Origin: Phallus indusiatus
Lineage: Eukaryota; Basidiomycota; Agaricomycetes; Phallales; Phallaceae
Reading direction: 5' to 3'
NCBI GenBank assembly: GCA_027605045.1
Contig: JAQFWX010000024.1
Coordinates: forward strand, 496,001-560,000
DNA: 64,000 nt
Shown here: positions 22,042 through 33,835 of the stretch, in pieces
How positions within the stretch are numbered: position 1 is the first letter of the stretch
Layout of the letters: each line of letters starts with the position of its first letter
Position numbers and translations under genes: made by a program
The notes under the pieces: generated by a model
What the model was told of the DNA's origin: nothing
Seen by the model: the letters and a program-made list of their open reading frames with translations, nothing else
Database searches by the model: none

Positions 22042-25000
22042 ATGTCCAGAAGACCTAGCTTGAGCGAAAAAATAGCAGGCGTCGAGACTCTAGACAAAAA
22101 TGGCGGAAGTTCTAAGGTGACACAGGAAGGGCCAAACGAACAACTTGGAGGACCTGTGCCGATTACTGTGGATCTTAAGTCTCCACCCACCAACGTCGCA
22201 CCGAGTCCTTTAAATAAGGACGACGCACAACCTGCTACTGCGCAAACGAAGGACCCACAGTCTGACGAAAGGATAGAAAACTTAGTGGAACTTTTTCGTG
22301 ACTTCCTCGGTGAGCTTTTGGGTTTCATGATATGGTAGACGAACGTTTCCTCATATATGTATTACTTTATAAGAGTTCGCGCCCAACAAAATGGCTAATA
22401 CTTCTTATTCTACGCATCCCGATACCCAGAAACACAAGAAAATGCATAAAAGACTTTTTGGACTAGCCAAAGGACTATCTCCTGAAACTGGTTGTTAGTT
22501 TAGCAATTTAAATTTTGTTTATTTTTTGCAGTCTAACGTGATGTATATTAGCGGGTAATAGATATAATTACGAACAGAAATACCCACGCGATGAATTTGG
22601 AAAGGAGTCCGCGGAAAATGCTCGTGTCTGGTTGACCTACCTCGACGAAGCCGAATTATTTGATCGTGAAAGGGCAGAGGGATGGAAAGAAACAGTGGAT
22701 GTACTTCTGGTCTTTGTAGGCAAAATGTTTATTCGTAATCACAGTGTTCAAAGCTTATTTTTATTTTCAAAAAACAGGCTGGTCTCTTTTCTGGCGTTAT
22801 AACGACATTCATCTCACAGGCCTCACAAAGTCTACAGCAAGACAACACTCAAGTCTCTGCATCCTTACTGTTTGAAGCGGTCCAGCTTTTACGAGCGAAT
22901 TTCAGTGGAGTGCCGGCAAGCCACGTGCCCAGCTCAGTATTGACACCTACGTCGCCATTTACACCATCAACAAACTCATTTTTGGTGAACGGTCTATGGT
23001 TTACAAGTCTGGCGATCACGTTATCCGTGGCGTTATTTGCTGTCCTCGCGAAGCAATGGCTCTATTATTACCTGTCTTCTATTACCGGAACGCCGAATGA
23101 AAAAGTTAGGGCCAGGCAGCTGCGGTACGATGGTTTTGAATCGTGGAAGGTTGCTGCCATTGTTGACCTCCTCCCTATCCTCTTACACCTTGCTGTCGGC
23201 TTGTTTCTCACGGGAATTATTATATTACTGTTTCCGTTGGACGTTCGTGTTGCCTGGGTGATTGTCATTCTTACTGGCGTCACCTATACTTCATATTTTA
23301 TTTCAGTAATGTTGCCCATTTGGTACCCAGAGTGCCCGTATACAACCTCGTTGACGATCTACATTGGGATTCTCTTCTTTATTCTGCGACCAATACCCCA
23401 AAAGATTGCCGCGACCCTAGACGAAGTCTTTTATGCTGTTTTGGAAAGAATAAATCCTAAAGCTCGGCTTGCTGTTGAGCATATCGCTCGCTACACCCAA
23501 ATCCTGGTCCGATATGTATTTGGGCATTTTCTGATGTTACGTGTTGTCATGCTCTATGGATTTCAAACATTCCGATCTATCATATTCCCTAGTCAGCGTC
23601 CAAAATTCACAAAGTGGAGAGAAGAGAATATAAAGAAAGCCATCGAAAAAGCAAATTTCCTCGACTTCGAAGCACTCAATTGGCTCTATGCAACTTCTCC
23701 GAACAGAAGTGTTCATCGAATTATTGCACGATGCGCAGCCACTCGTCCAGCAATCGGCGGACGATTTGACCGGGAAGTTCTCCGGAATCTCAGGCGTACT
23801 TTGGAGATCAGTGAAACAAATCTCGTGGATTTGTGCTATGGCTTGTGCCTGGACGTCGCAGTTTCAAGTCGGGACAGAGATCACTGGCGTCTACTCCGAT
23901 CTAACCCCGATGTGGTGGAAAGTCAGCTGGAGAAAGCAGAGTATCAAACTTGTCTTTGCATTGAAGACATTTTCACACGTCCAGGACAGGAGCGCCGGGC
24001 TCTCCGTAATGCTATCGCTGAGGATCTTAATCTTCCACTGGCCTTGTGGTCTCATTTATTGGAAAGGACGGTGATAGTGGCTACTGAAGCGGTTGCGCAC
24101 ACACTCATTCATGACTATGAGGATCTATTTCAATTCGATCCCATCCGTGAACTTCCCCGTGACGTGGGGTTAGTACGCTTCGGTAGTGAAAAGCTAAGAT
24201 GGTGGAGATTCGAATACCTGTTTCGGTACTTCAAAATTGAAAACCTCGACTATCTATCACTGGATGTATCGGATGCCAAAGCGTACGAAACGCGCTATCG
24301 CCTCCTTATTGACATCTATCGTAACCTCACCTCCAATGATCCATTGATCTCCGGGAATGAACAAAGACAGGTATCTTTAATAAAGGTGTTTCGCAGCTTT
24401 TCGTCTTATCTTATTTCCCTGGATCGATCTCACCCAGCTGAGAATGCTCTCCGTTTCTTTAAAGAGATTTGCTGTGTGGACTCGTTTTGGAGCTGGTCTA
24501 TGACCTTCTACGCCAAACGGAATGCAGTACTATCTCTGTCCTCCATGAGGATCTCGATGGGCACATCTCTATACAATCGCTTACCTTCTATGGACAGTCA
24601 CGATCTCTCTCTCATATATCAATGGTATTCGCGAGACCTCGGGTCAGAACTCTCATATTATACACCTCCCCTGTTCACACTGCTACTCGTGTCACATAAC
24701 CGCCACCATCTATCCACAATACTCTCGGATGATCCGGATCCAGTACTCAACTTCTCAGAATGTCTTCATAATTTGGCAAATTCTCGCGATATCGGTAGTG
24801 AAACGAGAATAGTATATCCGGCCTTAATGGATCTCCTCAACTCCACCGGTACCGCGAGTTCAAAGCATCCCCTCAGGCTGTCCACCATTCTCTATGACCC
24901 CGCCGTGCTTTTGCAAATGTGGAGACTCCTGATATTTGTCAAACGGGATACAAAAAAATATTTCCGGCTTGTAAAGTCGAAGATTGATAGACACAACTTG

Positions 25001-25469
25001 GTCAAGCTATCTGTCGCCATGAGTGAACTGGCACGATACGATAAAGACTTGGAAACTCTACTTTTTTTGAATAGAGGAGTACATGCCGATGTTCGTTCTG
25101 CATTCGTGGCATCTGCACTTGAGTTTGGACAGCTTGTCGGTGTGTCTCACACATCACTTGAGTCCACTCCCGGCCAATTCCCACCTGAGAACGCGGCACA
25201 GTCCGACAAGGACCATGATATCGAAGAACGCGCTGAAGTGCCTGATTCAGACTCGGATGAGGTACTTTTGTTTCACAGTTTCCATCATATTTGAGCATGC
25301 CCTTACAAAGACACTTATATATAGCGTGGAATATTTCATTCCATAGCCAGTTGGACGAAGGAGGTGTTTGAGTCCATTTGGCCGAAAACATCCCGTCAAA
25401 TGGATTAATATGTTGTCCGAATCGGTTCACGCTGAAAACACAGCTGCACCGAGTTTACGGTCGGGCTAA
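22042..25469 (+). CDS. DUF6535-family multi-pass membrane protein, copy 4, intact
   Basis: Exons 22042-22309, 22374-22493, 22552-22715, 22778-25261 and 25347-25469 give about 1,052 residues. Without the last intron the frame ends at 25294 (1,022 residues). The fifth exon is inferred because copies 2 and 5 have a similar tail behind the same donor. Residues 1-130 are hydrophilic with a conserved LVELFRDFLG. The DUF6535 domain spans roughly residues 150-390: WLTYLDEAELFDRERAEGW, then hydrophobic segments near 185-205, 253-276, 309-336, 342-365 and 374-388 (AGLFSGVITTF, LWFTSLAITLSVALFAVL, LLPILLHLAVGLFL, YFISVMLPIWYP). The remaining ~650 residues are soluble, helical and Trp/Arg-rich (SPNRSVHRIIARCAA, IYQWYSRDL, HNRHHLSTIL), with an acidic end. 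Its biochemical role is unknown. The family is strongly expanded in Agaricomycetes. Confidence 0.88.
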
Positions 25470-26846
25470 GAATCCAGCCTAGCTATACGCCCATATTTTA
25501 TCTAAACAATGATTGAACTTCTTACCTTCTTAATTGCGATATATAATTACACATTTGCACAATAAATTTCTACAATACTATCTGTCATTCACCGCAGCAA
25601 ATATGATCTCGAGGGAAAACGCAACTTTTGAGAGCGTGAATCAACAAATTTTCAAGCTCTTGGTCAAAACATTTTGATGATGAAAAATGTGGCTCGTCAT
25701 GCAGATCGGAGACGTGACGGAGACACGCGTTTATAAGTTGTTTATAAGCCGTGAAATCATGAGGCAGCGAGCAAATTACATGAATACCTTGAAAAGAAGT
25801 ACAAATTGCATAATAAGACTCGGATTGAAATAGAGAAATTGAGCAGCCGAAGGTACATAGTACATAGTAGTCCGTAAATTCGTCACGCTGAGGGAGAACT
25901 TGAAGCGCCACACGAAAGAGCTACGTCACATCGGGAACAGCCGAGCCAATCGAAGTTTTTCACTAGCCATTACATCCAGGTCGACTCACGTCGTTACGTT
26001 CTCCCGTTTTGAAATACCTTCCGCCACGTCAAACGGATTATTTTTCCCAGCCCAAAAATAAGTTTAACGATCGTTGGGCCTCTTGCATTCTACGGAGGTA
26101 CGTATAGCGAGTAAGTGTTTCGCTGATAGATGGCATCTTTTACATACTTATGATTACCAGAGGCCACGTTCACCATTTTCCAATTTCTCCTTTGCTAATT
26201 ACAAACCGCTCGGTGGGATGGTACCTCTCATTCTCATTCTATCACAGAGCAAGTCCACACTACTGACTCTGACTAAGACTTGTTTGCCGTCCCTTTATAC
26301 TTCGGATCTGAATGCATCTGGGGACAACATCGGCTCTCTTGTCCCTCCATACATGCACCATATATATACTCTTCCCCGACATTGCAAGGTCCATTTGAAA
26401 CTTCTTCATAGTATTTCAAAGCTCAAGCTGATGCCTAATACGACTTGATCGCCAAACACACCGAACTGTGGAAGAAATGGGGCAAAACGTATGTACAGAT
26501 CCCAAAGAAGAAGAAGAAGAAGAAGCTCCATTTTTCTTTGAACAAGTTCACAGAATAATCAGAAAATGCTTGGACCATTTGTGTTGTCGATTGACATTCA
26601 GACTGAGAACCTCATTTCTCCATCATTGTGAGTCGTTAGGGGTACTATTTATATGCCGCTTTTACCGCTAAGGTGACGTCGACGGTATTCTTTTGCTTCA
26701 GGCTATGTACTTCTCTTCTCTCGTAATAATAAACAACATCATTTATTTTTAATTCATTACAAAAGAAACATACGGCGGAACACTCAATTTATCAAAAACC
26801 TCCAATATTAGAACAAAAAACGAACACATGTACTACATAAAAAAGA
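25470..26846. other. Intergenic interval
   Basis: No supported gene. It has a reverse copy of the dispersed motif at 25924-25953 and a GAA microsatellite at ~26505-26524. It ends at the 3' side of the minus-strand Cyk3-like gene. Confidence 0.5.
25924..25953 (-). repeat. Dispersed motif, copy d (reverse)
   Basis: On the minus strand GTGAAAAACTTCGATTGG is followed by CTCGGCTGTTCCCGATGTGAC. Confidence 0.7.
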
Positions 26847-28766
26847 CTATACAATATCCCACTCGACCAATCCTCGTATACACGCCTTATTACGTATCTT
26901 CTCCTGCTGCGCAAATCTCTCCGGTTTAAGTCCTTTAGCATCCTGCCCAGCAACAGTCCAAACAGCACCTAACCCAATCGTCCCACCCGACGCCGCCAAA
27001 CCCGTCGAAGGCACACGAATAGTAACACTCCACTCATCTTCATTATCATCATCATCGTGCACCAAAGGCACAGCCGTCTCCAACGCCTCCGAAAACAACA
27101 CAAAACAATAATTATCCTCATACGCCCTCGAAAAATGCGTACACCGTTTCGAAATCGAGAATGTGTAAAACTGTCCACCGTCCAATTTGGATTCGTGAGG
27201 TTGTAAAGTTCCAGGATTCAAATCGTATTCGTGAAATTCTCCTTTTATACGAGGACCCGTCTGAGTGGAGATGAACGTTTCCCATGATATAGATCCGCCG
27301 TTTTCTTCAGATACGAGCTGATAATTGGGATCTTCCGGGAAATGGGTATGACGGAATTCGAGGGGTGTAGATGTAAACCATCTTGAGACAAAACTGGGGA
27401 TAGAGGACTTTGAATCATTTTCGTCTTCGGATTCGGAGACAAATCCTCTTCCCCACGTTGGAACGATCAAATGCCATTCATCATCCATTTTCACACAAAC
27501 CCACGCATCGTTGTTCTTAAAAGGTGGAATGGAATCAGAAGAATCGTCAGAAGGATGGTGACACGATGGCGCGATTTGATTCGGTTTTGAATATCCCCAA
27601 ACAAAATACGCCTCCAACCCACCCCTCCGCGCCAAATCCACAAAAAAATCCGCAAACCGAGCGCATATGTCCACGAAAACCTGTTCCAAATCTGATTCTG
27701 TCGTAGCATCGGAATTGAGACTGCTAACATCAGGTGTACCAATCCGCTTCACGTCATCCGACGTAGTATGATAAAACCACGCAAACAGCGCCCGCGCTTT
27801 TTCAGTCTCGGAATCAAATGGTTCTATTAGAGTATGCACGAGTTCCTCCTTGTCCGAGTGCGTAACTGATTCGTGAGCGAAGGTTTTAGCGTACATATCA
27901 ACATGCGAAAAGTCGTAGCATTTGATGCACGATACACCAGGAACAAATTTGTTTTCGAGATGGTCACGATTTTGATTAGCGTGGGCGAATGGTGATAGTG
28001 ATGATGATGATGATGGTGTACATGATGGTGGTGGAGGCGGCGGCGCTGGCAACGGTCGGTTTGGTTTAAATGTCGGTGTTGTTGTTGTCGTCGTCAACGG
28101 TGATAGCGCTGGAGATGATGTGTCTGCTATTACTGGTACAACAACCGGAACTTTTCGGGTTTGATCCGTCGAGAAAAGGGAAACAGGTCGCGCAAGTGAC
28201 CGCCTGGGAGAAGAAGCAGCTTTCAACTGAGGTGATGCAGGAGTAGTAGAAGTTGCAGCAGTAGGGGTCACATGCATGCTTATGGGTCGAGTCAACCGAA
28301 CTGGAGCTAGAGCTGAAGCTAGAACTGGTGGTGGTGGTACGGGAGGTTTTCTCGCTAAAAGCTGTTTTAGCTGATCCTGTGGTATTTCAGACGATAATTG
28401 CGAGTCCATAGAAGATTGCGACGCGGTTGAAGCGAGAGATAATGTCGAATAAGAGGATGGGGATGATAAGGTGGGCGTTGAAGGCGAAGAGTAAGAGGAA
28501 GATGTCGTTGACAAGATGGAACTGGTACGTGAAGCTTTTCGGATTGCTGATAACGTTGGGCGCGATGGAGGATTCAATCCGACCTGATTCAGATTAAGTG
28601 AAGCCATCCGAGCGTGCAGACCTTTCGTTAAGACGGCGTCCCTTCGTTCATCATTAATTTCATTTTGCTCATCTGGTTTTGAGTCTGAATTGGGGGAAAA
28701 GTTTAAGGGTGGTGGTGGTGGCGGTGGTAAAACGCGACGTGGTGGAGGAGCGTAAGAAGTAGGCAT
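26847..28766 (-). CDS. Cyk3-like transglutaminase-fold protein (probable pseudo-enzyme)
   Basis: A single exon of 639 codons. Residues 1-260 are disordered and rich in Pro and Ser, with several proline runs and SH3-ligand motifs (PPPRRVLPPPPPPP, KPPVPPPP). A transglutaminase-like fold follows at about 270-640. The family triad Cys-His-Asp can be placed by context. Cys368 (VFVDICARFADFF) is kept. The His of the usual HAW is Asp420 (NNDAWVCVKMDDEW), and the Asp of the usual LIDPTWG is Val435 (LIVPTWGRG). GLEAYFVWGYSK (residues ~380) is the conserved stretch after the Cys helix. In fungi this fold occurs in cytokinesis proteins of the Cyk3 type, which act at the septum with SH3/F-BAR partners. 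Here the SH3 domain is missing and proline ligands stand in its place. The family call is fairly safe; the role is inferred. Confidence 0.75.
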   Translation of the reverse strand: MPTSYAPPPRRVLPPPPPPPLNFSPNSDSKPDEQNEINDERRDAVLTKGLHARMASLNLNQVGLNPPSRPTLSAIRKASRTSSILSTTSSSYSSPSTPTLSSPSSYSTLSLASTASQSSMDSQLSSEIPQDQLKQLLARKPPVPPPPVLASALAPVRLTRPISMHVTPTAATSTTPASPQLKAASSPRRSLARPVSLFSTDQTRKVPVVVPVIADTSSPALSPLTTTTTTPTFKPNRPLPAPPPPPPSCTPSSSSSLSPFAHANQNRDHLENKFVPGVSCIKCYDFSHVDMYAKTFAHESVTHSDKEELVHTLIEPFDSETEKARALFAWFYHTTSDDVKRIGTPDVSSLNSDATTESDLEQVFVDICARFADFFVDLARRGGLEAYFVWGYSKPNQIAPSCHHPSDDSSDSIPPFKNNDAWVCVKMDDEWHLIVPTWGRGFVSESEDENDSKSSIPSFVSRWFTSTPLEFRHTHFPEDPNYQLVSEENGGSISWETFISTQTGPRIKGEFHEYDLNPGTLQPHESKLDGGQFYTFSISKRCTHFSRAYEDNYCFVLFSEALETAVPLVHDDDDNEDEWSVTIRVPSTGLAASGGTIGLGAVWTVAGQDAKGLKPERFAQQEKIRNKACIRGLVEWDIV

Positions 28767-31033
28767 GTTGAGGAAGAAAAAAAAAAGATTTTAGTCAAAA
28801 AAGATGAAAAAGAGTATATATAATTTCTTTTGCAAATACCTAATTTGTTGACACCGGCATGTACAAGGGGCGAACCAACCAGCACAAGAGCATAGTGTTC
28901 GATTTTTGCTTGGTATGGTTAGAAGAAACAGAACGTGAGAGATGTCGTTGATTTGATCACTGCATCATGTTTCACGCGTGTGCATGCATGCCCTGACTGA
29001 AGCCAACCAACTGAGCGGATTTCGTGGTTGACGTTGGCGAGCTGAGTTTCAGGAGGGACTAGGCGCCAACCAGCTGACTTCGCCAGTCCGGCAAACGACG
29101 TAGCGCTCTCGGCTTCGATCTACTGCTCAACCAAGCCGACTCTGGCCGCTCCTTCCGCCTCAACTTTTTTCCTCGGAAGCCACTACTACTAATACCCTCG
29201 CAACTGCAACTTCCTCTGCATCCAGTTTTATATCCAGTTCTGGGTCCAATTCGGCCAATTTGAACTCAGCCTTCCGTTCAAGTTGTTCTCTCTACAGCCT
29301 GAAACTCAGAGCAGAATCAGTCATGTAATTATGTTGAATGTCCGTCCTAAATTCTTATCCTATATATCTAGATTAACACCATCACCAGGTTATTTGCGAT
29401 CATCTCCAGACGAATTGCAACGCACCAGCGTCGATGCTTACTGCATGTTCACAAGGATAACAAGTGCCCTTTTATGCACCACCAGGTGGTGCCCAAACAG
29501 CTCTCGTTTCCTTACCGACTTCGCTACAACCTCAGCTCTGTTTGATGGCAGTATATCAAACAGTTTCAAACTGCGAAAAAAAAAGGCACAAGCAGCATCA
29601 GCTCGTGCACAAACCTGACCATTTCTTTTTTCATTTTCGACGGTCGAATTGGGGACTCTTTTGAACCTGCCAACCTAAGAACAAGTGTACGATAAACCCG
29701 CCACCTCTGCCCACTGCCCCAACAACCACAGGAGCGCGCTCAATGTCAACACCCATTACTTAATTCAGTATGTCGTATAGCTGTTCGACAATATCTGCTC
29801 TTTTGACGTACATTGCGTTTTCTTGGGAGCACGCTTAGCAATTCAATATCAAACACCATTCATTTGAGCGCCTCGTATAGTCGGCGTTTTCTGTCCTGCA
29901 GCTCCTTCCGCCTTATCGCTCGAGTTCTTCCCCAGTAGTTACTCCGAGTTCCGTCGCTGTCAGTAGTACTGCAACTTCCTCTTCTCCAGCGGCTTCGTAT
30001 TCCAGTTCTGCATCAGCGCCGTCTCCAGCGGCAGTTTCTCGCACCCGGGACACCAATGAAAGCAGACAGTCAAGAGTTATATTCCACGTTCGCAACATTA
30101 TTATAGGTACATCGGCTTTCATCAAGCAAGAACTCAAATAAACGCCGATCCCGGTGCATCTGATCCTCTTTTGTACGACTTGGCTTCGAAAGAAACGCTC
30201 TGCAGACAACTTTTGTTTCATATCGAACAAGATGTGAAATAATCGATCCTTGAAGTTCCCCGTCGACGTGTCCAAATTTCTCTCAATAATAACTCCCGCC
30301 AATAATATGCTTTCCAACGCAAACACGCGTTTTTCAGCTTCTAAAATAGGCTCGAGTCTATTTCATCGAAATATCTTACAAAACGACCGATAATCCGATA
30401 ATCAAAACTGTTCGAGTCGCGCGCGTAGATTTTTACAAGTTCCTCACTCGCTCATCCACGTTGGATGAAAGGATCACCAAAATTCAACGTTCCTATCCTT
30501 CGGATCCCCAATTTGCCCAATCAGGCGTTACGCGCCACCGATGGTTGGGCGGGTTTCCGAGTAGTTTGAGAGGCTTAACGTCTCATGCGAGTTGAGCGGT
30601 AAAGGTAACCTGCTTCAAAAAACTATCTTTCACTTTTCTGGCGTTGAAACAAGGTGTCGTCTCTCGCTTGCGTGACATCTATCGGAAGGCTCTAATTACT
30701 AATATCAACCAAAGTACCGGTCTCGAAAGCTTCAGAACTCAGGTGAGGCCGGTCAAGTTAAAGTCGATATGCGTTGTAAAAACGATCACTGATATATGTA
30801 ATATATCCCAGCTCTGAGGGTTGATTCGCTGTGCAGTTTGCAACCGCTAGTAAACCTTCATCAGATTTTAAACGATATCGATACGGAGAACGTGTCTCAG
30901 GAATTGAGATGAGATGGTTTGACTCATACTGTATCAGTATAAAAGACTCATTCTGAGTTGCGATTATCAGTCAATACTACACACGTTTGCTTTCACTTCG
31001 CATCCAGCCTTCCACGGCTCTCGCACTCCTACA
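28767..31033. other. Intergenic interval with two decayed Ser/Thr-rich repeat copies
   Basis: No intact gene. Plus-strand sequence at ~29165-29290 and ~29930-30060 reads Ser/Thr/Ala-rich in one frame (for example TATSSASSF and TATSSSPAASYSSSAS) and resembles 40290-40420. All three are broken by stops soon after. They look like relics of one duplicated coding segment. Confidence 0.45.
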
Positions 31034-32143
31034 ATGAATCACACAATTTTAACAGATAGTACCGCTCTTCAAGAGTTAGTGAAGCAGCTTTACACTTCAA
31101 ATTTTAACATAGGTAATAGTCATAGGTTCTCTAGAAGAATACATCTTCGTTCATAATTTTATAAAGTAGCCTCGACTGCATTCTTGTTCTGGGATATCCT
31201 GCTGACGTTTGATAGAGAGGTATCAAAGTTTATTTCGTATCAATGCTCAGTGTTAACGTTACCCATTTTTAGATGGAATACATCTGGAAGTGAGGCCGCC
31301 ACACAAAGCAGTATTGTTTCACTCAGAATGATTCAAGGTATAAACTTTCCTTGATAACCGTCGTGTTTGGAGGTATACGCTTGCTAGCGGTGGGAGGGCA
31401 TATGTAAATATGTCTTTAAGTATCGTCATTTCAGCAAATTTTATATATATTCACAGACTATCACTTGCATTCGGATTTGGAGCATTGAGCTTCACAAATT
31501 CCGAATGCAAAGGTTTCATCTGGTTTCAAGCATTACGAGGATTGATTATGTCTACAGGATCGGACATTTTATTAATATCCCGCGGTGTGTATCAGAACTA
31601 TATAATCAACATTGTGTAATTTGAAAGATTTTAGTGTATGCTTTATATGGGAGAAACAAGCCATTACTGAAATTTCTTTGCGTTCTTGAAGCCTGGGTAT
31701 TTGTGGCCGTTCTGTGCACGATCGTGGTGGTCGTGCCCCAAATCCAAGTCGGGGCTTCTAGTCCCGGCCCCTTTCCGGACCAGAAATTACACATCACAAG
31801 TTGTACATTCCCCGATCTACCAAAACGTTTATCAAATGTCTGGTATAAAACTCGTACTTCATGTGACGCGATATGAAATGACATTCTCGTTTCCGTTTCC
31901 ATTTGCAGGATTCTAGTCCTTTGCGTACAGACTGTGCTTTTTGTTTTAGCTACAGGGCGATGTCTTTATCTTCAATGGGAGGGGCCAATCGTGGTCGGAA
32001 AACTCTATTACACTTTTTTCCGGGATGGTATTTGGTGTTTTTTCGTTCTATTCGGTACGCCCCGATCTACATGGCGCTGGCTTGGCCGATTAAAACTAAC
32101 TGGAACCGGCAGTTATTTACCTATTGTGCATAATCGGGACTGA
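31034..32143 (+). pseudogene. DUF6533-type multi-pass membrane protein, probably broken
   Basis: Starting at ATG 31034, short exons read LVKQLYTSNFNI, then VASTAFLFWDILLTFDRE, then MEYIWK. This is the start of the DUF6533 domain (family pattern: FLxWDxLLTFxxEVEYIWK). Right after MEYIWK there is TGA. The following RPPHKAVLFHSE lies in the next frame, implying a small indel near 31290. Further exons give LAFGFGALSFTNSECKGFIWFQ, then ALRGLIMSTGSDILLISR and VYALYGRNKPLLKFLCVLEAWVF, and finally LVLCVQTVLFVLATGRCLYL with FRDGIWCFFVLF. Several hydrophobic helices survive. DUF6533 proteins are agaricomycete membrane proteins of unknown role. The frame break could be an unusual intron, so loss of function is likely but not certain. 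Confidence 0.6.
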
Positions 32144-33835
32144 GGTGAACTCTATATTGGGCATAATTTCCTACTAGTAAGAATGGTATTTACGTTCACG
32201 TTCGGCTCGTTTCAAAATGAAATACCCTTTAGCTGGACTTTCCCGATTATTGGAATATGCGTAAGCGGGCCGTGCACCCTTGTTTCGCATGTATAATCAA
32301 CCTGACTCTCAGGCTGTACTAGACATCTCGCTTGATCCTTAACTTGCGATCTGCAAGTAACCCGAGTCAAAATTATTTACCTGACAATGTTTTGCGCACA
32401 AATACAAGGGCAAATTTGTTGTCTGAAGAACGTCGGTCAGAAGACTACGTCTTCTAACCGACGCTTCAGGTTCTGCTGTACAGTCCGTTATGTAAATTAC
32501 TATCTATCTAATCTAGAGTGACCGTATCGTTGCCTTCAACAAAATTTTGCCTGCGAATTGGTGGCATCTGACAGTACTCAGGATACCCATGACGATGCTT
32601 GAGTATTGCGGCAAACGGTGGTATTTCTCGTGGATATATTTGGGTCACTTGAAGATGTAAATTATAGTTATCTAGAAGGATAAAACATTAAAGCTCAATA
32701 AATATATTTTTACGAGCTGTGCGCATCAGGTATGGCTGAGATGCAATATAAAATCACGACTTGATCTGGCATTGTAAACACAGGCTGGAGTGAGTGGATA
32801 GTGGTACGTGCGCCTCAGGAGTGAACAGGGAAGATAAGGGAATTAGCGGATGTGTGCTCAGAGGGAGAAATAGGAGGGAAACATTGTTATTGTATTTGAA
32901 AGATAAAGAAAGGTTTTTATATACATGATTTGTGGAATTTCCGGGAATATGGAATGGTGCTAAAATGTAATCTAAAGATAATACAAAAGCCTGAAAGTGT
33001 GATTGCGAACGGGTGAAAGGTACAAAATAATCAATTTTGGCACAAGATTGACGGACCGGCGCATATACCGAGCGCTGACTAATCTCCGCATAGCCTGCTT
33101 GCGCAAGCAACAATAGCCCTATGTGCCGGCACTGTTGAGATGATCCCTCATGTGCACTTCGCTTGACGGCCACGTAAGGTAGTTTTCATTTTTAGGCTTC
33201 GGGAGCTCGAGGATCGATGTTTACTTCCGGTTGCTGTGCGTTGAAACGAAGCAATCTGTTCTACTGCAACTGATGTATTCAAAAAGAGCATTCATCTCCT
33301 TAGCCTAAACGTTCGGTCTGAATCTCGAATAAATTGATACCTTCGACATGATGATGCGCTGTTTGTATACATTGTTGAAGTGCCATTGTTTCATCAATCC
33401 GGAATTTAATATGCACGAAAACTACTAACGGCTGCGACATATGACTACTAGGGAGATTTACTCGAAGGCGACGAATTACCTTATCTAAAGGACACTGTGC
33501 CGACGGAGATTATCCCCGCAGGATGTACAGGGTTGACCTTCATCGTGAGTTTTAATATCAAATATGTGCACAACGCGGATAGGATGTATTTCAAGAGCTA
33601 CAGGTCTTGAGACTAGGATAAGTCGACACTTGGGTCGACGATCGGCATTTTCAGCCATCTTGGGAATTTGATCGAACAATTAGTTGATCGCCTCTAACTC
33701 TTTCGCTTTTTTAATGATATATTTTGTTTACGACCAGCGTTCTGGAAAAATATGAATATATGCTCTCATTGAATATCAATACCCCACCATTGAAACAGAG
33801 AAACATACATCCCAACTTCCGTCACACTTCGATAT
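32144..33835. other. Intergenic interval
   Basis: Only isolated short frames; nothing recognised on either strand. Confidence 0.5.

Noticed and set aside
26500..26530. GAA trinucleotide run
   Set aside because: Ordinary microsatellite.
29913..30326. 137-codon minus-strand frame
   Set aside because: It is the shadow of a Ser/Ala-rich plus-strand relic; the Ala/Glu/Thr composition reflects the complementary strand.
32754..33173. 139-codon minus-strand frame
   Set aside because: No recognisable sequence, no introns or partners; probably chance.
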